Positions 1 through 10,236 are shown, counted from the first letter of the stretch. The stretch is DNA of 64,000 bases from Pseudoalteromonas peptidolytica (GCF_012641745.1 NZ_WEHZ01000020.1:34054-98053), one strand, 5' to 3'. Made by a program: numbers and translations. Notes: a model not told the origin generated them from the letters alone.

Positions 1-34
1 TGAGGCAAAAAACTTTGTCGATAACACCACTTCC
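1..34 (+). repeat. Fragment of the 208-bp MITE family
   Basis: The first 34 bases resemble the left-inner part of the repeat elements found intact at 40152, 44116 and elsewhere: a GAGGC block followed by TTGTCGATAACACC. The outer inverted repeat would lie before the window and the sequence stops matching after about base 34, so this is either a relic or a copy cut by the window edge. Confidence 0.5.
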
Positions 35-114
35 CCTAAAACTCTCTGGTTTGACCCAGAGACAAATTAGAGCACTCCTTATCCAAACCTAAGGTTGTTT
101 GAATGATGCTGGTA

Positions 115-1041
115 TCACTTACCTATCACTTCTACTTCTGACTTTTTAACTCCATTAAGCCCATAACTATGAAGCTTAGAGCGTGAGCCTTCTCCATGGG
201 CTTTGGGTGGATAAAACAGCGCTTTTTTCTCTGGAAATGCTTCTAGTGCTTCATCTAAAGCAGCTCTAATTTCACTTAGTGTCTTCTCAAGACTATTAGT
301 AAAATTTGGCCGTTTTCTGATAGTGTGACCAAGCTCAACCAGTCGATAAAAGTATTTATCAGCCAATTCTAGCAATGGCTCTGGCATCGCTTTGTTTTGG
401 TTCAAAATAACATCTGGGTGGACATCACAATATTCTATCAATGCCAAATAAAAGCATAATGGCTTATTTGCAAGCTGTACCCTTACCTGTTTATCACGGT
501 TAGTGGTTACTGTTTTTGAGTGTAAATCAATAATCAGCTTAAACTCAGGTAAATTTTCTGGTAGTTCAACTTTATTAACCTTTGCTGCGATATGCTTCTT
601 TCTATTCCAACTATAAAAAGCGACGCCAATTAAAGCCATGATGAAAGGAAATATAAAAGTAAAAACAGGTTTAGAGTTATCGATAGAAATAGCTACATAA
701 AAATTTCTATGTGGGGCAGTTAATGTCAGTATTTCACTATTTTTACTTTCTCCAGCACCTGAGGTATTAATATCTAAAACAGTAAGTCGAGCACCTTTAT
801 TTTGCAAAGATAAATTTAAAGCGTTGATATACTCATTTAATTCAACTTCATTTCCTGCGTAGTGTAAAAATGGATCTGCTACAGGGAGTTTATTTAAATC
901 AATAGCCACTCTCAATGCAACTGCTTCTTTTTGCTGCTTTAACACATCTGTTACTGTGGTAGTTTGAGATAAGTGGAAAATACAGCAAAAAAGCAAAGAT
1001 AAGCCCATAAATAAAAATATATTACGTTTATTTAGCTCCAT
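115..1041 (-). CDS. Putative membrane-anchored protein, two transmembrane segments, cytoplasmic C-terminal domain
   Basis: I do not recognise the family. From the chosen start (308 residues) there is a hydrophobic segment near residues 8-25, an extracytoplasmic stretch to about 125, a second hydrophobic segment near 128-148 followed by basic residues, then a soluble domain of about 150 residues. The stretch LANKPLCFYLALIEYC in that domain faintly recalls the first helices of a winged-helix domain, but this is only an impression. The start at 1041 was preferred to the longer frame from 1077 because TTGGAGAAAAAA sits just upstream as a good ribosome site. It overlaps the end of the upstream gene by 14 bases, so the two are probably translationally coupled and functionally linked. 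Confidence 0.75.
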   Translation of the reverse strand: MELNKRNIFLFMGLSLLFCCIFHLSQTTTVTDVLKQQKEAVALRVAIDLNKLPVADPFLHYAGNEVELNEYINALNLSLQNKGARLTVLDINTSGAGESKNSEILTLTAPHRNFYVAISIDNSKPVFTFIFPFIMALIGVAFYSWNRKKHIAAKVNKVELPENLPEFKLIIDLHSKTVTTNRDKQVRVQLANKPLCFYLALIEYCDVHPDVILNQNKAMPEPLLELADKYFYRLVELGHTIRKRPNFTNSLEKTLSEIRAALDEALEAFPEKKALFYPPKAHGEGSRSKLHSYGLNGVKKSEVEVIGK

Positions 1042-1927
1042 TTTTTTCTCCAATAAAGCGGTAAGGAGCCTTCTCACACTGCCAATAGGTATCTACTTTA
1101 TCAAAATAGCTGGATGTTCTTGACTGAGCTATCTGGTGTACAATCCCTTGTAACGCACACACTAAATCGGTGTTATTGTTGTTCATTTTCAAATACCACT
1201 TACTACCGCTGACATTATCCGCAATCGGTGTAATATAATTTTTTGAAAACCTCACCTCATCTTCATCAGACCAGTACGAAGCGATAATATCTACTTCTCC
1301 GGATGCAAGTCGTTCACGCAGTGCTTGATGCGAACTCAAATACGTAATGTCGAGTGCGTTAATATCTATATCTAGGTCTTTGAGCGCACTTTTTGGCAGA
1401 ATATGCCCCGAGCGGCTGGTTGGGTAATCTAGTAAACCGATCTTTTTGTCCAAAAAGTAAGACTTGGATAAAGTCGGTTTTTCGGTGTTTGAAATAAAAA
1501 ATGCAGAATAAGCAGGATACCCAATAACCGGTTTGTAACTATGTGTAGACTCGGCCATTAATGCCGACATAATATTGTCTTTGGTCAAGATTACGTCAGC
1601 AATACCTTTGGCCAAAAATTCAATTTGCTCTCCTAGGCTGCCACCCCAATATACCTTTACCTCACCATATTGCCTAGTAACAACGTCATTTTCGCAGGCT
1701 CTAACAAGCACTTCCAAAGCTAGACTTTTAATAGGTACATGTACTTTTAGCGTGTTGATATTGGAAACAGAGCGCGTTTTACACGAACTTGAATATTGCA
1801 CAACTGGTTCGATTGACAAAGGTTTAACAGATACCAGCCTACTACCGAGGAACCAACACAATAATGCACCTGTAAAAAACACGGAGAAAATTGCTGCTTT
1901 ACTAACCAAAACGTTACTATATATCAC
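1028..1927 (-). CDS. Membrane-anchored periplasmic solute-binding-like protein (PhnD-type fold)
   Basis: This 299-residue protein starts with GTG, and residues 8-30 form a hydrophobic N-terminal anchor or uncleaved signal. The remainder looks like a type II periplasmic binding protein. KIGLLDYPTSRSGHILPKSALKDLDID followed by SSHQALRERLASGEVDI, described here only as landmarks around residues 160-215, parallels the G-S-T-S-G and SH-x-A-x-x-x-x-GEVD motifs of PhnD-like phosphate/phosphonate binding proteins. No ABC permease or ATPase is adjacent. Instead it overlaps a two-TM protein of unknown function, so it may act as a sensor input rather than in uptake. The ligand cannot be deduced. Confidence 0.7.
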   Translation of the reverse strand: MIYSNVLVSKAAIFSVFFTGALLCWFLGSRLVSVKPLSIEPVVQYSSSCKTRSVSNINTLKVHVPIKSLALEVLVRACENDVVTRQYGEVKVYWGGSLGEQIEFLAKGIADVILTKDNIMSALMAESTHSYKPVIGYPAYSAFFISNTEKPTLSKSYFLDKKIGLLDYPTSRSGHILPKSALKDLDIDINALDITYLSSHQALRERLASGEVDIIASYWSDEDEVRFSKNYITPIADNVSGSKWYLKMNNNNTDLVCALQGIVHQIAQSRTSSYFDKVDTYWQCEKAPYRFIGEKNGAK

Positions 1928-2145
1928 ATTTACACATAACCTACCATTTCTTGTCGTCTATTAGATCAATTTTCTTTACTTATTGCAATAGGTAATTTTA
2001 CTAAAAAGACATAAACAATTGATTTAAATACTTTATTGATAAGAAATTATGAATCTTATTGAGTCCTTTTATTTTGTTGAAAAATGCGGACAATTGGCCT
2101 CACTTTTTATTGGGAAGATTGTTCCCTTTTCCACAAGAGATAAAA

Positions 2146-2997
2146 ATGTTACGTAAAAGCATTTCATTACTTTTTGCAGTAGGAATGACGTTAACCACTT
2201 CAGATGCAGCAGCATGGGGCCAAAATGGGCACAGGATCATTGGCGAATTAGCTGAATTACATTTAACTGACCACACCCGCCTTGCTATTAAGCCTTTACT
2301 AGAAGGCGATTCTTTAGCTGAAGTATCCACATGGGCTGACGAGATGCGCTCAGATCCAAGCACCTTTTGGCGCAAACAGTCTTCGAAATGGCATTACATT
2401 AATATCGAAGATCCTAAAAACATGCACCAACATGTCCATTCAAATCTAGACGACAAAGAAAAAGTAAAAAATATTCTAGATGGCATTTATTACTCTATCA
2501 ACACGCTCCAATCCGACTCCAAATCGATAGACGAAAAACGTTTTGCGTTACGCTTCCTTGTCCACCTTGTAGGCGATAGTCACCAACCTTTCCACGCCGG
2601 CAGGGGTGAGGATCGTGGGGGCAATATGATTAAAGTAAAGTTTTTCGGTAGCGACTCTAATTTACACAGTACGTGGGATACCAAATTAATTGAGAACGAA
2701 AATCTCTCGTTTACTGAGTTTACTCGCTTTATTCAAACCACAAACTCTGAAATAATTGCTGAATATTTAAACAGCGCACCAGCTGATTGGCTACTTGAAT
2801 CAAATAATATTGCCGAAAATGTATATAACAGCAATGAAACTGAAATAAGTTATGGGTACATTTACAAGCATATGCCAACAGTGAAGTTTAGACTGCAACA
2901 AGGCGGTATTAGACTTGCTGGTTTATTAAACCAAATTTTTGATAAGGACTCGCAGCCACTAAAAGAAGCACTAAAGACTTCTGTGACTGCGAAATAA
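2146..2997 (+). CDS. Secreted S1/P1-type nuclease (zinc-dependent)
   Basis: The protein has 283 residues with an N-terminal signal peptide ending in AAA, so the mature chain would begin with Trp (WGQNGHRII). In the S1/P1 family the mature N-terminal Trp and the following His are zinc ligands, which supports both the cleavage site and this start rather than the upstream one at 2059. Further family landmarks are WADEMR, KWHYIN, the FLVHLVGDSHQPFHAG block and a GGN motif, which together supply the trinuclear zinc site. It would hydrolyse single-stranded DNA and RNA, and possibly remove 3'-phosphates, in the periplasm or outside the cell. Forty bases separate it from an Oar-like TonB receptor, suggesting co-transcription. 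Confidence 0.9.
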   Translation: MLRKSISLLFAVGMTLTTSDAAAWGQNGHRIIGELAELHLTDHTRLAIKPLLEGDSLAEVSTWADEMRSDPSTFWRKQSSKWHYINIEDPKNMHQHVHSNLDDKEKVKNILDGIYYSINTLQSDSKSIDEKRFALRFLVHLVGDSHQPFHAGRGEDRGGNMIKVKFFGSDSNLHSTWDTKLIENENLSFTEFTRFIQTTNSEIIAEYLNSAPADWLLESNNIAENVYNSNETEISYGYIYKHMPTVKFRLQQGGIRLAGLLNQIFDKDSQPLKEALKTSVTAK

Positions 2998-3037
2998 TAT
3001 AATTGTAGCTAGTTCTAAAAATACGGGAAACAACATA

Positions 3038-6000
3038 ATGAACACTATTTTACGCAAAACAGCACTTTCTGTAGCGATAGTTGCAGCTGTAGGTGTTAGT
3101 GGCGCAGCCAGTGCAAACTCTTTAACATCGACGATTAAAGGAACTATTGTGGGGCCACAAGGTAACCCAGATACTTCTTCTGTCGTAACAATTATTCACG
3201 AACCAACAGGTTCAAAGAAAACCCTCTCTCCCAATGAGAGTGGTGTTTTTAATGCGTCTGGCTTACGCGTAGGTGGTCCATACACTGTTGTAATTGACTC
3301 TAAGAAACATAAAGATAAAACACTAACAGATCTATTCCTAACGCTTGGCAAAACTTCGGCACTGGATATAGAACTAACTTCTGATATCGAAACAATCACC
3401 ATCACAGGTGCATCTCGTCACTCAATTATCAATGCCTCAAAAGACACAATGGGAAGTGTTTATGGTGCAGGCGATATTGAGCGTTCACCTTCATTTGACC
3501 GTGACATAAAAGATATCGTGCGTCAAAACCCGCTTGTTAATATCTCTGATGACTCTCGCGGTGAGATGTCAGTAGGTGGTGTAAACCCGCGCTTCAATAG
3601 TATTTCTATTGACGGCGTTAAACAAAATGATGACTTTGGCTTAAACGATAATGGTTACCCAACGAATGGTTCACCGATTTCATTATTAGCTATAGACCAA
3701 GTGTCAGTAGACATCACACCATTTAATGCAAAAGCATCTGGTTTTACCGGTGCTTCTGTAAATGCAGTGACAAAGTCAGGTACCAATGAGTTATCTGGTG
3801 AATTCTTCTATGAGTATGAAGATGACTCTATGGCTGGTACGCCAAAACGTGAAGATGGTACTGATGTAGACTTAGAATATGAGCGTAAAACATTTGGTGC
3901 TGCGCTTGGTGGTAAGCTTATCGAAGACAAGCTATTCTTTTTTGTTGCTTATGAAGAATCGACTACTCCATTCGTTACTGAGTGGGGAGTAGACGGCTCT
4001 GGCGCGGCAAATGAACTAGATTGGTTAACTGGTGCTCAGCTTGAAGAGATCCAAAGCGTTGCGAGTAGCAAGTACAATGTTAATACTGGTAGCACTCCTA
4101 AGGGGCTAGATAACGACAGTGAGAAACTACTCGTAAAGCTTGACTGGAATATTAATGACTACCATCGTGCAGCATTTACTTACCAAGACTCTACCGACAA
4201 CTCGATTACGCCCCAAAACACTAATAGTAGTCGTTTTTCATTATTGAGTAACTGGTATGATAAAAAGGGAGAAATTACCTCTTATGCAGCACAGTTTTAC
4301 TCAGACTGGACGGATGAGTTTTCAACACAGGTAAAAGTGTCATACAAAGACACCAAAACAAACCAAGCCCCATTCTCTGACACGCTAAACGATGCGAAAG
4401 TTGGTCAAGTACGTATTGATTTTGATGATAACCGTGTGTACTTCGGCACAGATCCTTACCGTCACGCTAATAAGTTAGAGAACACTACAACTACTTTTGA
4501 CGTTGAGGGTGAGTACCTATTTGATTATCACACCCTAAGCTTTGGTGTGGGTGTTGAAGAAATCGATGTGTTTAACCAGTTTGTTCCTTTCTCTCGAGGT
4601 GACTGGAGATTTGCCTCACTTGAGGACTTTAAAGCTGGTAAAGCGAAGAGCGTTTCTTATTCAAATGCTTACACAGGTAACCCAAATGATGCTGCAGCTG
4701 ACTTTAAAGTAAAAAATCTTCATATGTTCGTAGAAGATCGTTGGGATATTCGCGATGATTTATGGATTAATGCAGGTGTTCGTTATGAGAAAATCTCGAC
4801 TTCAGGCCTAATCCGTGAGAATTCTACATTCACTGACCTATACAGCTTCTCGAATACCAATAGCTTGGATGGAAAAGATATCTTCCTACCACGCGTAGGC
4901 TTTAACTGGACAGCAGCGGATAACTTAACCATCAGTGGTGGTGTTGGCCGTTATTACGGTGGTACACCAAACGTTTGGATTTCAAACTCATACTCAAACG
5001 ACGGCCAAATCAATGTCCGTGCTAATACTGATGATGTTGACCTTAATAGCCCAGACTTTACACAAGCGCCAGCGGGTGCAACCTTATCTCCAGGTAATGG
5101 TGACGTTAACCTAATTGACCCAAGCTTCGAGTTACCTTCAGAGTGGCGCTATGGCATCACGGCTAACTATTCAGCTGACTTCTCTGATTTCGGCCTAGGT
5201 GATAACTGGGATCTAGAAGCGAGCTTTATGTATGTCGACGAAAAAGATGCTGTCCGCTGGAAAGAGTTATACCGTGAAACACAAGAGGTTGTTACAGGCC
5301 CTGATGGTCGTAACATTTACGTAGGTACTGGTGAACGTGACCGTGCAGATATCATGCTAACCAATGGTGAAGGCGGTACGCGTAAAACATTTACACTTAG
5401 TTTGTCAAAAGCATTTGAGAATGGTTTTTACGTAAACGCTTCATACGCTAACCAAGATGCAACCTCTCTAGTTGGCGGTACTTCGTCAACAGCGAACTCA
5501 AACTATGAGAAGTATAATGCAGCTGATAGAAACAACCCAGTTGTTGGCCGCAGCCGCTATGAGATTGAACACAGCTTTAAACTTAATATTTCTTACGCAG
5601 CAGAATTGTTTGAAGGTTACAAGTCTACTTTCTCACTACAAGGTGAGCGTAGTTCAGGTAGACCATATAGCTGGATTTATGCTAATGGCTACGACACTTT
5701 TGGTGGACAAAACAACTTCGATGATGGTGAGTTCTTAGCCTACATCCCAACTGGTGCAGATGATGCCAAAGTACGCTATGCAGATGGTTATAGCTATGAG
5801 CAATTGAAAGCCGTAATTGACCAACACGGTCTTGCGGGCCAAGCCGGCGGCATCGTTGATAGAAACACTGTTAATGGTCCTTGGACTACACGCCTAGACT
5901 TCAAATTTACCCAAGAAATCCCTGGGTTTATGGAAGGTCATAAAGGTTCTGTTTACTTCTCAGTGAAAAACTTGCTTAACTTAATTGATAGTAGCGCAGG

Positions 6001-6172
6001 TAAGGTATACAGAACTGACTTCTTTAACGGTCGCGAATTAGTTGGTGTTGAGTATGACCAAGCTGCAAATCAGTATATCTACAGCGAAGGTTATGAAAGT
6101 GATGCACCAACTACGTTTGATGCGGAACGCTCTTCATGGCGTATCAAGCTAGGTGTTAATTATAAATTTTAA
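3038..6172 (+). CDS. Oar-like TonB-dependent receptor
   Basis: The 1044-residue outer-membrane protein has a signal peptide (cleavage near SGAASA). After it comes a carboxypeptidase-regulatory-like beta domain (about residues 28-115), then a plug domain and a large beta-barrel ending in a terminal Phe (KLGVNYKF). This architecture is typical of Oar-family receptors, which in marine bacteria often import peptides or other degradation products. The substrate is not evident from sequence. The gene follows the S1/P1 nuclease by 40 bases and ends at a strong terminator. The ribosome region (CGGGAAACAACATA) is nearly the same as that of the paralogue at 6902. Confidence 0.92.
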   Translation: MNTILRKTALSVAIVAAVGVSGAASANSLTSTIKGTIVGPQGNPDTSSVVTIIHEPTGSKKTLSPNESGVFNASGLRVGGPYTVVIDSKKHKDKTLTDLFLTLGKTSALDIELTSDIETITITGASRHSIINASKDTMGSVYGAGDIERSPSFDRDIKDIVRQNPLVNISDDSRGEMSVGGVNPRFNSISIDGVKQNDDFGLNDNGYPTNGSPISLLAIDQVSVDITPFNAKASGFTGASVNAVTKSGTNELSGEFFYEYEDDSMAGTPKREDGTDVDLEYERKTFGAALGGKLIEDKLFFFVAYEESTTPFVTEWGVDGSGAANELDWLTGAQLEEIQSVASSKYNVNTGSTPKGLDNDSEKLLVKLDWNINDYHRAAFTYQDSTDNSITPQNTNSSRFSLLSNWYDKKGEITSYAAQFYSDWTDEFSTQVKVSYKDTKTNQAPFSDTLNDAKVGQVRIDFDDNRVYFGTDPYRHANKLENTTTTFDVEGEYLFDYHTLSFGVGVEEIDVFNQFVPFSRGDWRFASLEDFKAGKAKSVSYSNAYTGNPNDAAADFKVKNLHMFVEDRWDIRDDLWINAGVRYEKISTSGLIRENSTFTDLYSFSNTNSLDGKDIFLPRVGFNWTAADNLTISGGVGRYYGGTPNVWISNSYSNDGQINVRANTDDVDLNSPDFTQAPAGATLSPGNGDVNLIDPSFELPSEWRYGITANYSADFSDFGLGDNWDLEASFMYVDEKDAVRWKELYRETQEVVTGPDGRNIYVGTGERDRADIMLTNGEGGTRKTFTLSLSKAFENGFYVNASYANQDATSLVGGTSSTANSNYEKYNAADRNNPVVGRSRYEIEHSFKLNISYAAELFEGYKSTFSLQGERSSGRPYSWIYANGYDTFGGQNNFDDGEFLAYIPTGADDAKVRYADGYSYEQLKAVIDQHGLAGQAGGIVDRNTVNGPWTTRLDFKFTQEIPGFMEGHKGSVYFSVKNLLNLIDSSAGKVYRTDFFNGRELVGVEYDQAANQYIYSEGYESDAPTTFDAERSSWRIKLGVNYKF

Positions 6173-6214
6173 TATCTAGTTACTACGCATACTTAACAAG
6201 TTAGCAGCTTAAGT

Positions 6215-6251
6215 AAAATGCGTCACCTTTATCTCTAGGTGACGCATTTTT
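6215..6251 (+). terminator. Rho-independent terminator after the first Oar-like gene
   Basis: Inverted arms AATGCGTCACC and GGTGACGCATT enclose a 10-base loop and run into TTTTTATT. The hairpin lies about 45 bases after the stop codon and separates the two Oar-like genes transcriptionally. Confidence 0.85.
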
Positions 6252-6901
6252 ATTAAATCTTTGAAACTGCTCAATATAAAATTCAAAAAATAAAATATAA
6301 ATATTTGGTGTAAATGAATAGTTGTCTTTGAAGATAACTGAAAGTATTGACAGCCTATATCATCACTACAAAGTACCGGCCGCCGCAAACTCGAAAAAAG
6401 ACAAAAAACCTTATTTGTCAAATGGTTACAACAACACCAGTGTCTCCACATTTTCACCATTGTTTCAATCAAAAAACCTTAAAAGTAAAGCATAAACTTT
6501 TGATAACCGCCCTATTATTACTGTATAATTCGCAAGTATGCAGAATTAAGAATAGTATATTTTTTGCTCTTTTTGATTTAATACCAATCGCATTAAGTAA
6601 GCGGCCTTTTTGACATCAAAAGATAGCGTTAACTACGTGGTTTTGGAAGAAAGAGAACCTCTTATGAGGTGCTTACTGTTTAGTCGACACAGACTGAGCT
6701 TTGTGTGCGCATACCAGGTCGATAACACAACTTAGATCGACCAAACACTCTCATCAGCACTATTTTGGGATTCTGGCTTCAGAAACCCAAAGCGCAGTTG
6801 ATAGAAATGTTTATGAACACAACGTCTTTAGGATTGATATAAAAATGTTGTGTTCGCAGTAATTTACATTGAAACAGTCAAAACACACGGGAAATGACAT
6901 A
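6252..6901 (+). other. Long intergenic region / structured leader before the second Oar-like gene
   Basis: No convincing gene lies here; the 88-codon frame at 6347 has no family features. From about 6655 onward there are four short inverted repeats: ACCTC/GAGGT (6657-6670), GGTCGAT/ATCGACC (6718-6742), TTCTG/CAGAA with a GCTT loop (about 6773-6786), and GAACACAAC/GTTGTGTTC (6815-6855). The last ends 46 bases before the ATG at 6902. TACCAAT near 6587 and GTCGATAACACAAC near 6718 faintly resemble parts of the local MITE, so an old insertion may have contributed. Confidence 0.5.
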
Positions 6902-9900
6902 ATGAGAAACGTTCGCTTAACTAAAGTAGCTGGCGCATTAGCTCTGGCACTTGGCGTATCAGTGAGTGCTTACGCTGCTGACACGTCATCTGCAATGCGC
7001 GGTAAAATTACAACGCCAACCGGTGAAGCCGCTGCAAACGTTAAAGTTACAGTTATTCACGAACCAACTGGAACAACAAGTACTTTTCTAACCAACGAGT
7101 CAGGTACGTTTATCGCAAAAGGCCTTCGTGTAGGTGGTCCTTACCGCGTAATCTTGGATTCTAACAAGTATTCAGATACACAACTTGACAATATTTATCT
7201 AGAGCTTGGTGATACTCACCGCCTAACCAACCAGCTTCAACCGTTACAACAAATAGAAAAAATCGAAGTCACTGGATATAAACTAGTGCAACAAGCTGGT
7301 GGCTCAAGCAGTGTATTTGGTGCAGATACCATTGAAAATGTACCTAGCTTCAATAATGATATCAAAGACATTGCACGCTTAAACCCACTCGCCAGCATCA
7401 ATGGTAATGGCGAACTAACAATTGCGGGTAATAACCCAAGAACCAACGGTTTAACCGTTGACGGTATCGGTCAAAATGATGATTTCGGTCTAAACTTTGG
7501 CGGTTACCCGACAGCACAACCACCGGTAGCACTTGATGCAATTGAGCAGATTTCTGTAGATACCTCCCCTTTCTCAGCTAAAAAAGGCAACTTTGGTGGC
7601 GGTACGATCAATGCGGTTACTAAGTCAGGCTCTAATGAATACACCTTTACTGGTTTCTACGAAACTAGCACACCAAGCCTTGCAGGTAAGCTAGATAACA
7701 TCTCAGAAGCGAAATACAAAGAAGACATAAAAGACGCTGACGGTAAAATAATCCACCGCGCTGGTTCTAACATTCTTGATGAAGATGGCCATAGAACTTA
7801 TGAAGTGGCACGCACAGATCCTATCGTTACCGAAAAGCGTTTAGGCTTTAGTACCGGTGGTGCGATTATCCAAGACAAGCTATTTTACTTTGTAAACTAC
7901 AACGCTTGGAAGCAAGAGATGGACATGGACTACGGTTTTGATGGTTCAGGTACAGCTCATGAGTTTGACGTTAGTGCAGACGATTATCTCGATTTTGTTA
8001 ATGCTTTAAACAGCGTATACGGTATTCAAGATGAGCTTGGTGGTAACCCTGAAGACACCAGCGATAGCATCTTAATCAAGCTAAGCTGGAACATTTCAGA
8101 TCTTCACCGTGCAGACTTCACTTACCAATGGCAAGATGAAGAAGATGCAAGAGGCTTTGCAACAGGTGGCGACACAGTATCAATGGCGTCAAGTCGTTAT
8201 ACCTATACGACCAAATTCGATAATTTCGCTGCCAAATTATACTCTGATTGGACAGATGATTTCTCGACAGAGGTTGGCCTTGCTTATAAAAACGTAACAA
8301 ACGATAGCGTTACAAACTCAGATCTAGGCAATATTCGTGTAAATCTCTTCGGTGAGCGCGGTGCTGGCTTCCAATTTGGACGCGATAGATACCGTCATGT
8401 TAACGAGTCTGAAACAGAAACATACGCGTTTACACTTGATGCAACTTACCTAATGGGTGACCACGAGATTAACTTCGGTGGTCAGTACGAGAGCAAGCGC
8501 CTTTACAACTTGTTCGGTGAAGACTCAAGAGGTAGCTGGACGTTTGGTAGCATAGAAGATTTTGAAAACAAAAAGCTATTCTTAAACAAGTATGATGACT
8601 ATAAGTTCTCTTATACCAATGCTTATACTAACAATGTCAATGACTTAGCTTATGATGCTACACGTGAACAACTTGCGCTTTATATTGAAGATAAGTTCTA
8701 TGTAACTGACGACCTTGAAATGACAGCGGGTGTTCGTTACGAACGCTTATCTTCAAGCGATAAGCCAACGTTAAATACCGCTTTCCAAGAAACATACGGC
8801 TATACAAACCAAGAAAACTTGGACGGTGCAGATATCATTTTACCACGTATCGGCTTCAAGTATTATGCCACTGAATCACTCACCATTAATGGTGGTGTTG
8901 GTCGCTTCCACGGCGGTATCCCAAATGTTTGGTTTAACAACCCATTCCAAAAAGACGGGTTAACGCAGGTTAGCGCAAACCAAGACGCTATCAACGATTA
9001 CTTCGCTGGCGTTGAGCAAGTTGACTTCACTCGTGTGCCACAGCCAATTCAAGATTCTCTACAGCAAGGCGCAGGTAGCACAGCCTATACAGATCCAAAC
9101 TTCGAGTTACCGTCAAGTATTCGTGCTCAAATTGGCTTTGAATATGATTTTGATTCAGAGCTATTAGGCGATGGCTTTAAGTGGACAGCTGAACTTGCTT
9201 ATCACAATAAGCAAGATGAAGCGATTTGGAAGAATACTTCTATTACCCCTAAACTTGATGAAAACGGCGATATCGTTCGTTCTGCAACAGGTCGTATCAT
9301 ATATGAAAACAAGTACTCTGGTGAGTTAAGAGATAACTACGACATCATGATGACTAACGCAGATAAAGACGCGCGTTCAGTTATCATTAGCACAGCTATT
9401 GCTAAAGAGTGGGATAACGGGCTTTATGTTTCAGCAAGCTATACAAACCAAGATGTTGAAGATGTGTCTCCAGGCAGCGCATCTCAAGCTGATGGAAACT
9501 ATAAACATGCAACCACGCACAGCCGTAACGTTGAATTGGTTGGCCGCGGCCACTACGAAGTTGAGCACAGCTTCAAGTTAAATCTACGCTATACAACTGA
9601 ATTCTTTGACGGTTACGCGTCTAAGTTTAACGTATTCTTTGAACGTCGCTCTGGTCGTCCATTTAGCTACACAATGGGGTCTTATAATGACTATGACTTT
9701 GGTGATACTCGCGACTTTGCTGGTACCTCTGCATACCTAGCTTACATTCCATCGGGCCCTGATGACGCCAATGTAAATTGGGAAGAATCAAGACTATCTT
9801 GGAACGAGTTAGAGACCTTACTTAATCGCGCAGGTATCACCGAGCGTGGCCAACTGCTTGACCGTAACACCGGCACTCAACCTTGGGTCACTACTATGGA

Positions 9901-10180
9901 CGTAAGCTTTAAGCAAGAGATCCCAGGTTTCTACAAAGAGCATAAAGGTGAGCTTTACTTTATGATCGAAAACTTTGCTAACCTACTAAACAGTGACTGG
10001 GGTATAGAGAAGAAATTAGGTTACTCTGACCAAGCTGTTTATGACTTTGGTGGCTTAGACGACGATGGCAAGCTCATTATCTCTCCTCGTTATAAGGGTG
10101 CAGATGTTCGTAACTACTCGACTATCGATAAAGGCGCATCAGCATGGCAAGCTAAAATTGGTATTCGTTACACATTCTAA
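6902..10180 (+). CDS. Oar-like TonB-dependent receptor (paralogue)
   Basis: The start at 6902 gives 1092 residues with a clean signal peptide (cleavage near AYA-ADTSS); the upstream frame from 6869 adds residues that do not look like a signal. Order of domains: carboxypeptidase-regulatory-like domain (about 27-110), plug, and a beta-barrel ending in RYTF. It is clearly paralogous to the gene at 3038: IIHEPTG/VIHEPTG, LRVGGPY, GGYPT and INGGVGR type blocks are shared in the same order. Several insertions in surface loops differ, so ligand specificity probably differs. The leader CGGGAAATGACATA-ATG matches that of the first copy. Confidence 0.92.
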   Translation: MRNVRLTKVAGALALALGVSVSAYAADTSSAMRGKITTPTGEAAANVKVTVIHEPTGTTSTFLTNESGTFIAKGLRVGGPYRVILDSNKYSDTQLDNIYLELGDTHRLTNQLQPLQQIEKIEVTGYKLVQQAGGSSSVFGADTIENVPSFNNDIKDIARLNPLASINGNGELTIAGNNPRTNGLTVDGIGQNDDFGLNFGGYPTAQPPVALDAIEQISVDTSPFSAKKGNFGGGTINAVTKSGSNEYTFTGFYETSTPSLAGKLDNISEAKYKEDIKDADGKIIHRAGSNILDEDGHRTYEVARTDPIVTEKRLGFSTGGAIIQDKLFYFVNYNAWKQEMDMDYGFDGSGTAHEFDVSADDYLDFVNALNSVYGIQDELGGNPEDTSDSILIKLSWNISDLHRADFTYQWQDEEDARGFATGGDTVSMASSRYTYTTKFDNFAAKLYSDWTDDFSTEVGLAYKNVTNDSVTNSDLGNIRVNLFGERGAGFQFGRDRYRHVNESETETYAFTLDATYLMGDHEINFGGQYESKRLYNLFGEDSRGSWTFGSIEDFENKKLFLNKYDDYKFSYTNAYTNNVNDLAYDATREQLALYIEDKFYVTDDLEMTAGVRYERLSSSDKPTLNTAFQETYGYTNQENLDGADIILPRIGFKYYATESLTINGGVGRFHGGIPNVWFNNPFQKDGLTQVSANQDAINDYFAGVEQVDFTRVPQPIQDSLQQGAGSTAYTDPNFELPSSIRAQIGFEYDFDSELLGDGFKWTAELAYHNKQDEAIWKNTSITPKLDENGDIVRSATGRIIYENKYSGELRDNYDIMMTNADKDARSVIISTAIAKEWDNGLYVSASYTNQDVEDVSPGSASQADGNYKHATTHSRNVELVGRGHYEVEHSFKLNLRYTTEFFDGYASKFNVFFERRSGRPFSYTMGSYNDYDFGDTRDFAGTSAYLAYIPSGPDDANVNWEESRLSWNELETLLNRAGITERGQLLDRNTGTQPWVTTMDVSFKQEIPGFYKEHKGELYFMIENFANLLNSDWGIEKKLGYSDQAVYDFGGLDDDGKLIISPRYKGADVRNYSTIDKGASAWQAKIGIRYTF

Positions 10181-10208
10181 TATCTAACAGATAATTAGAT
10201 AACCTTCC

Positions 10209-10234
10209 AAAGGCCAGCAAATGCTGGCCTTTTT
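10209..10234 (+). terminator. Terminator between the second Oar-like gene and the MarR gene
   Basis: AAAGGCCAGCA and TGCTGGCCTTT form an 11-bp perfect stem with a two-base loop, followed by TT. The A-run on the other side would let it also work for the convergent MarR gene, so it is probably bidirectional. Confidence 0.85.
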
Positions 10235-10236
10235 CG

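Noticed and set aside
6347..6613. 88-codon plus-strand ORF between the Oar-like genes
   Set aside because: It has no ribosome site and low-complexity AT-rich composition.
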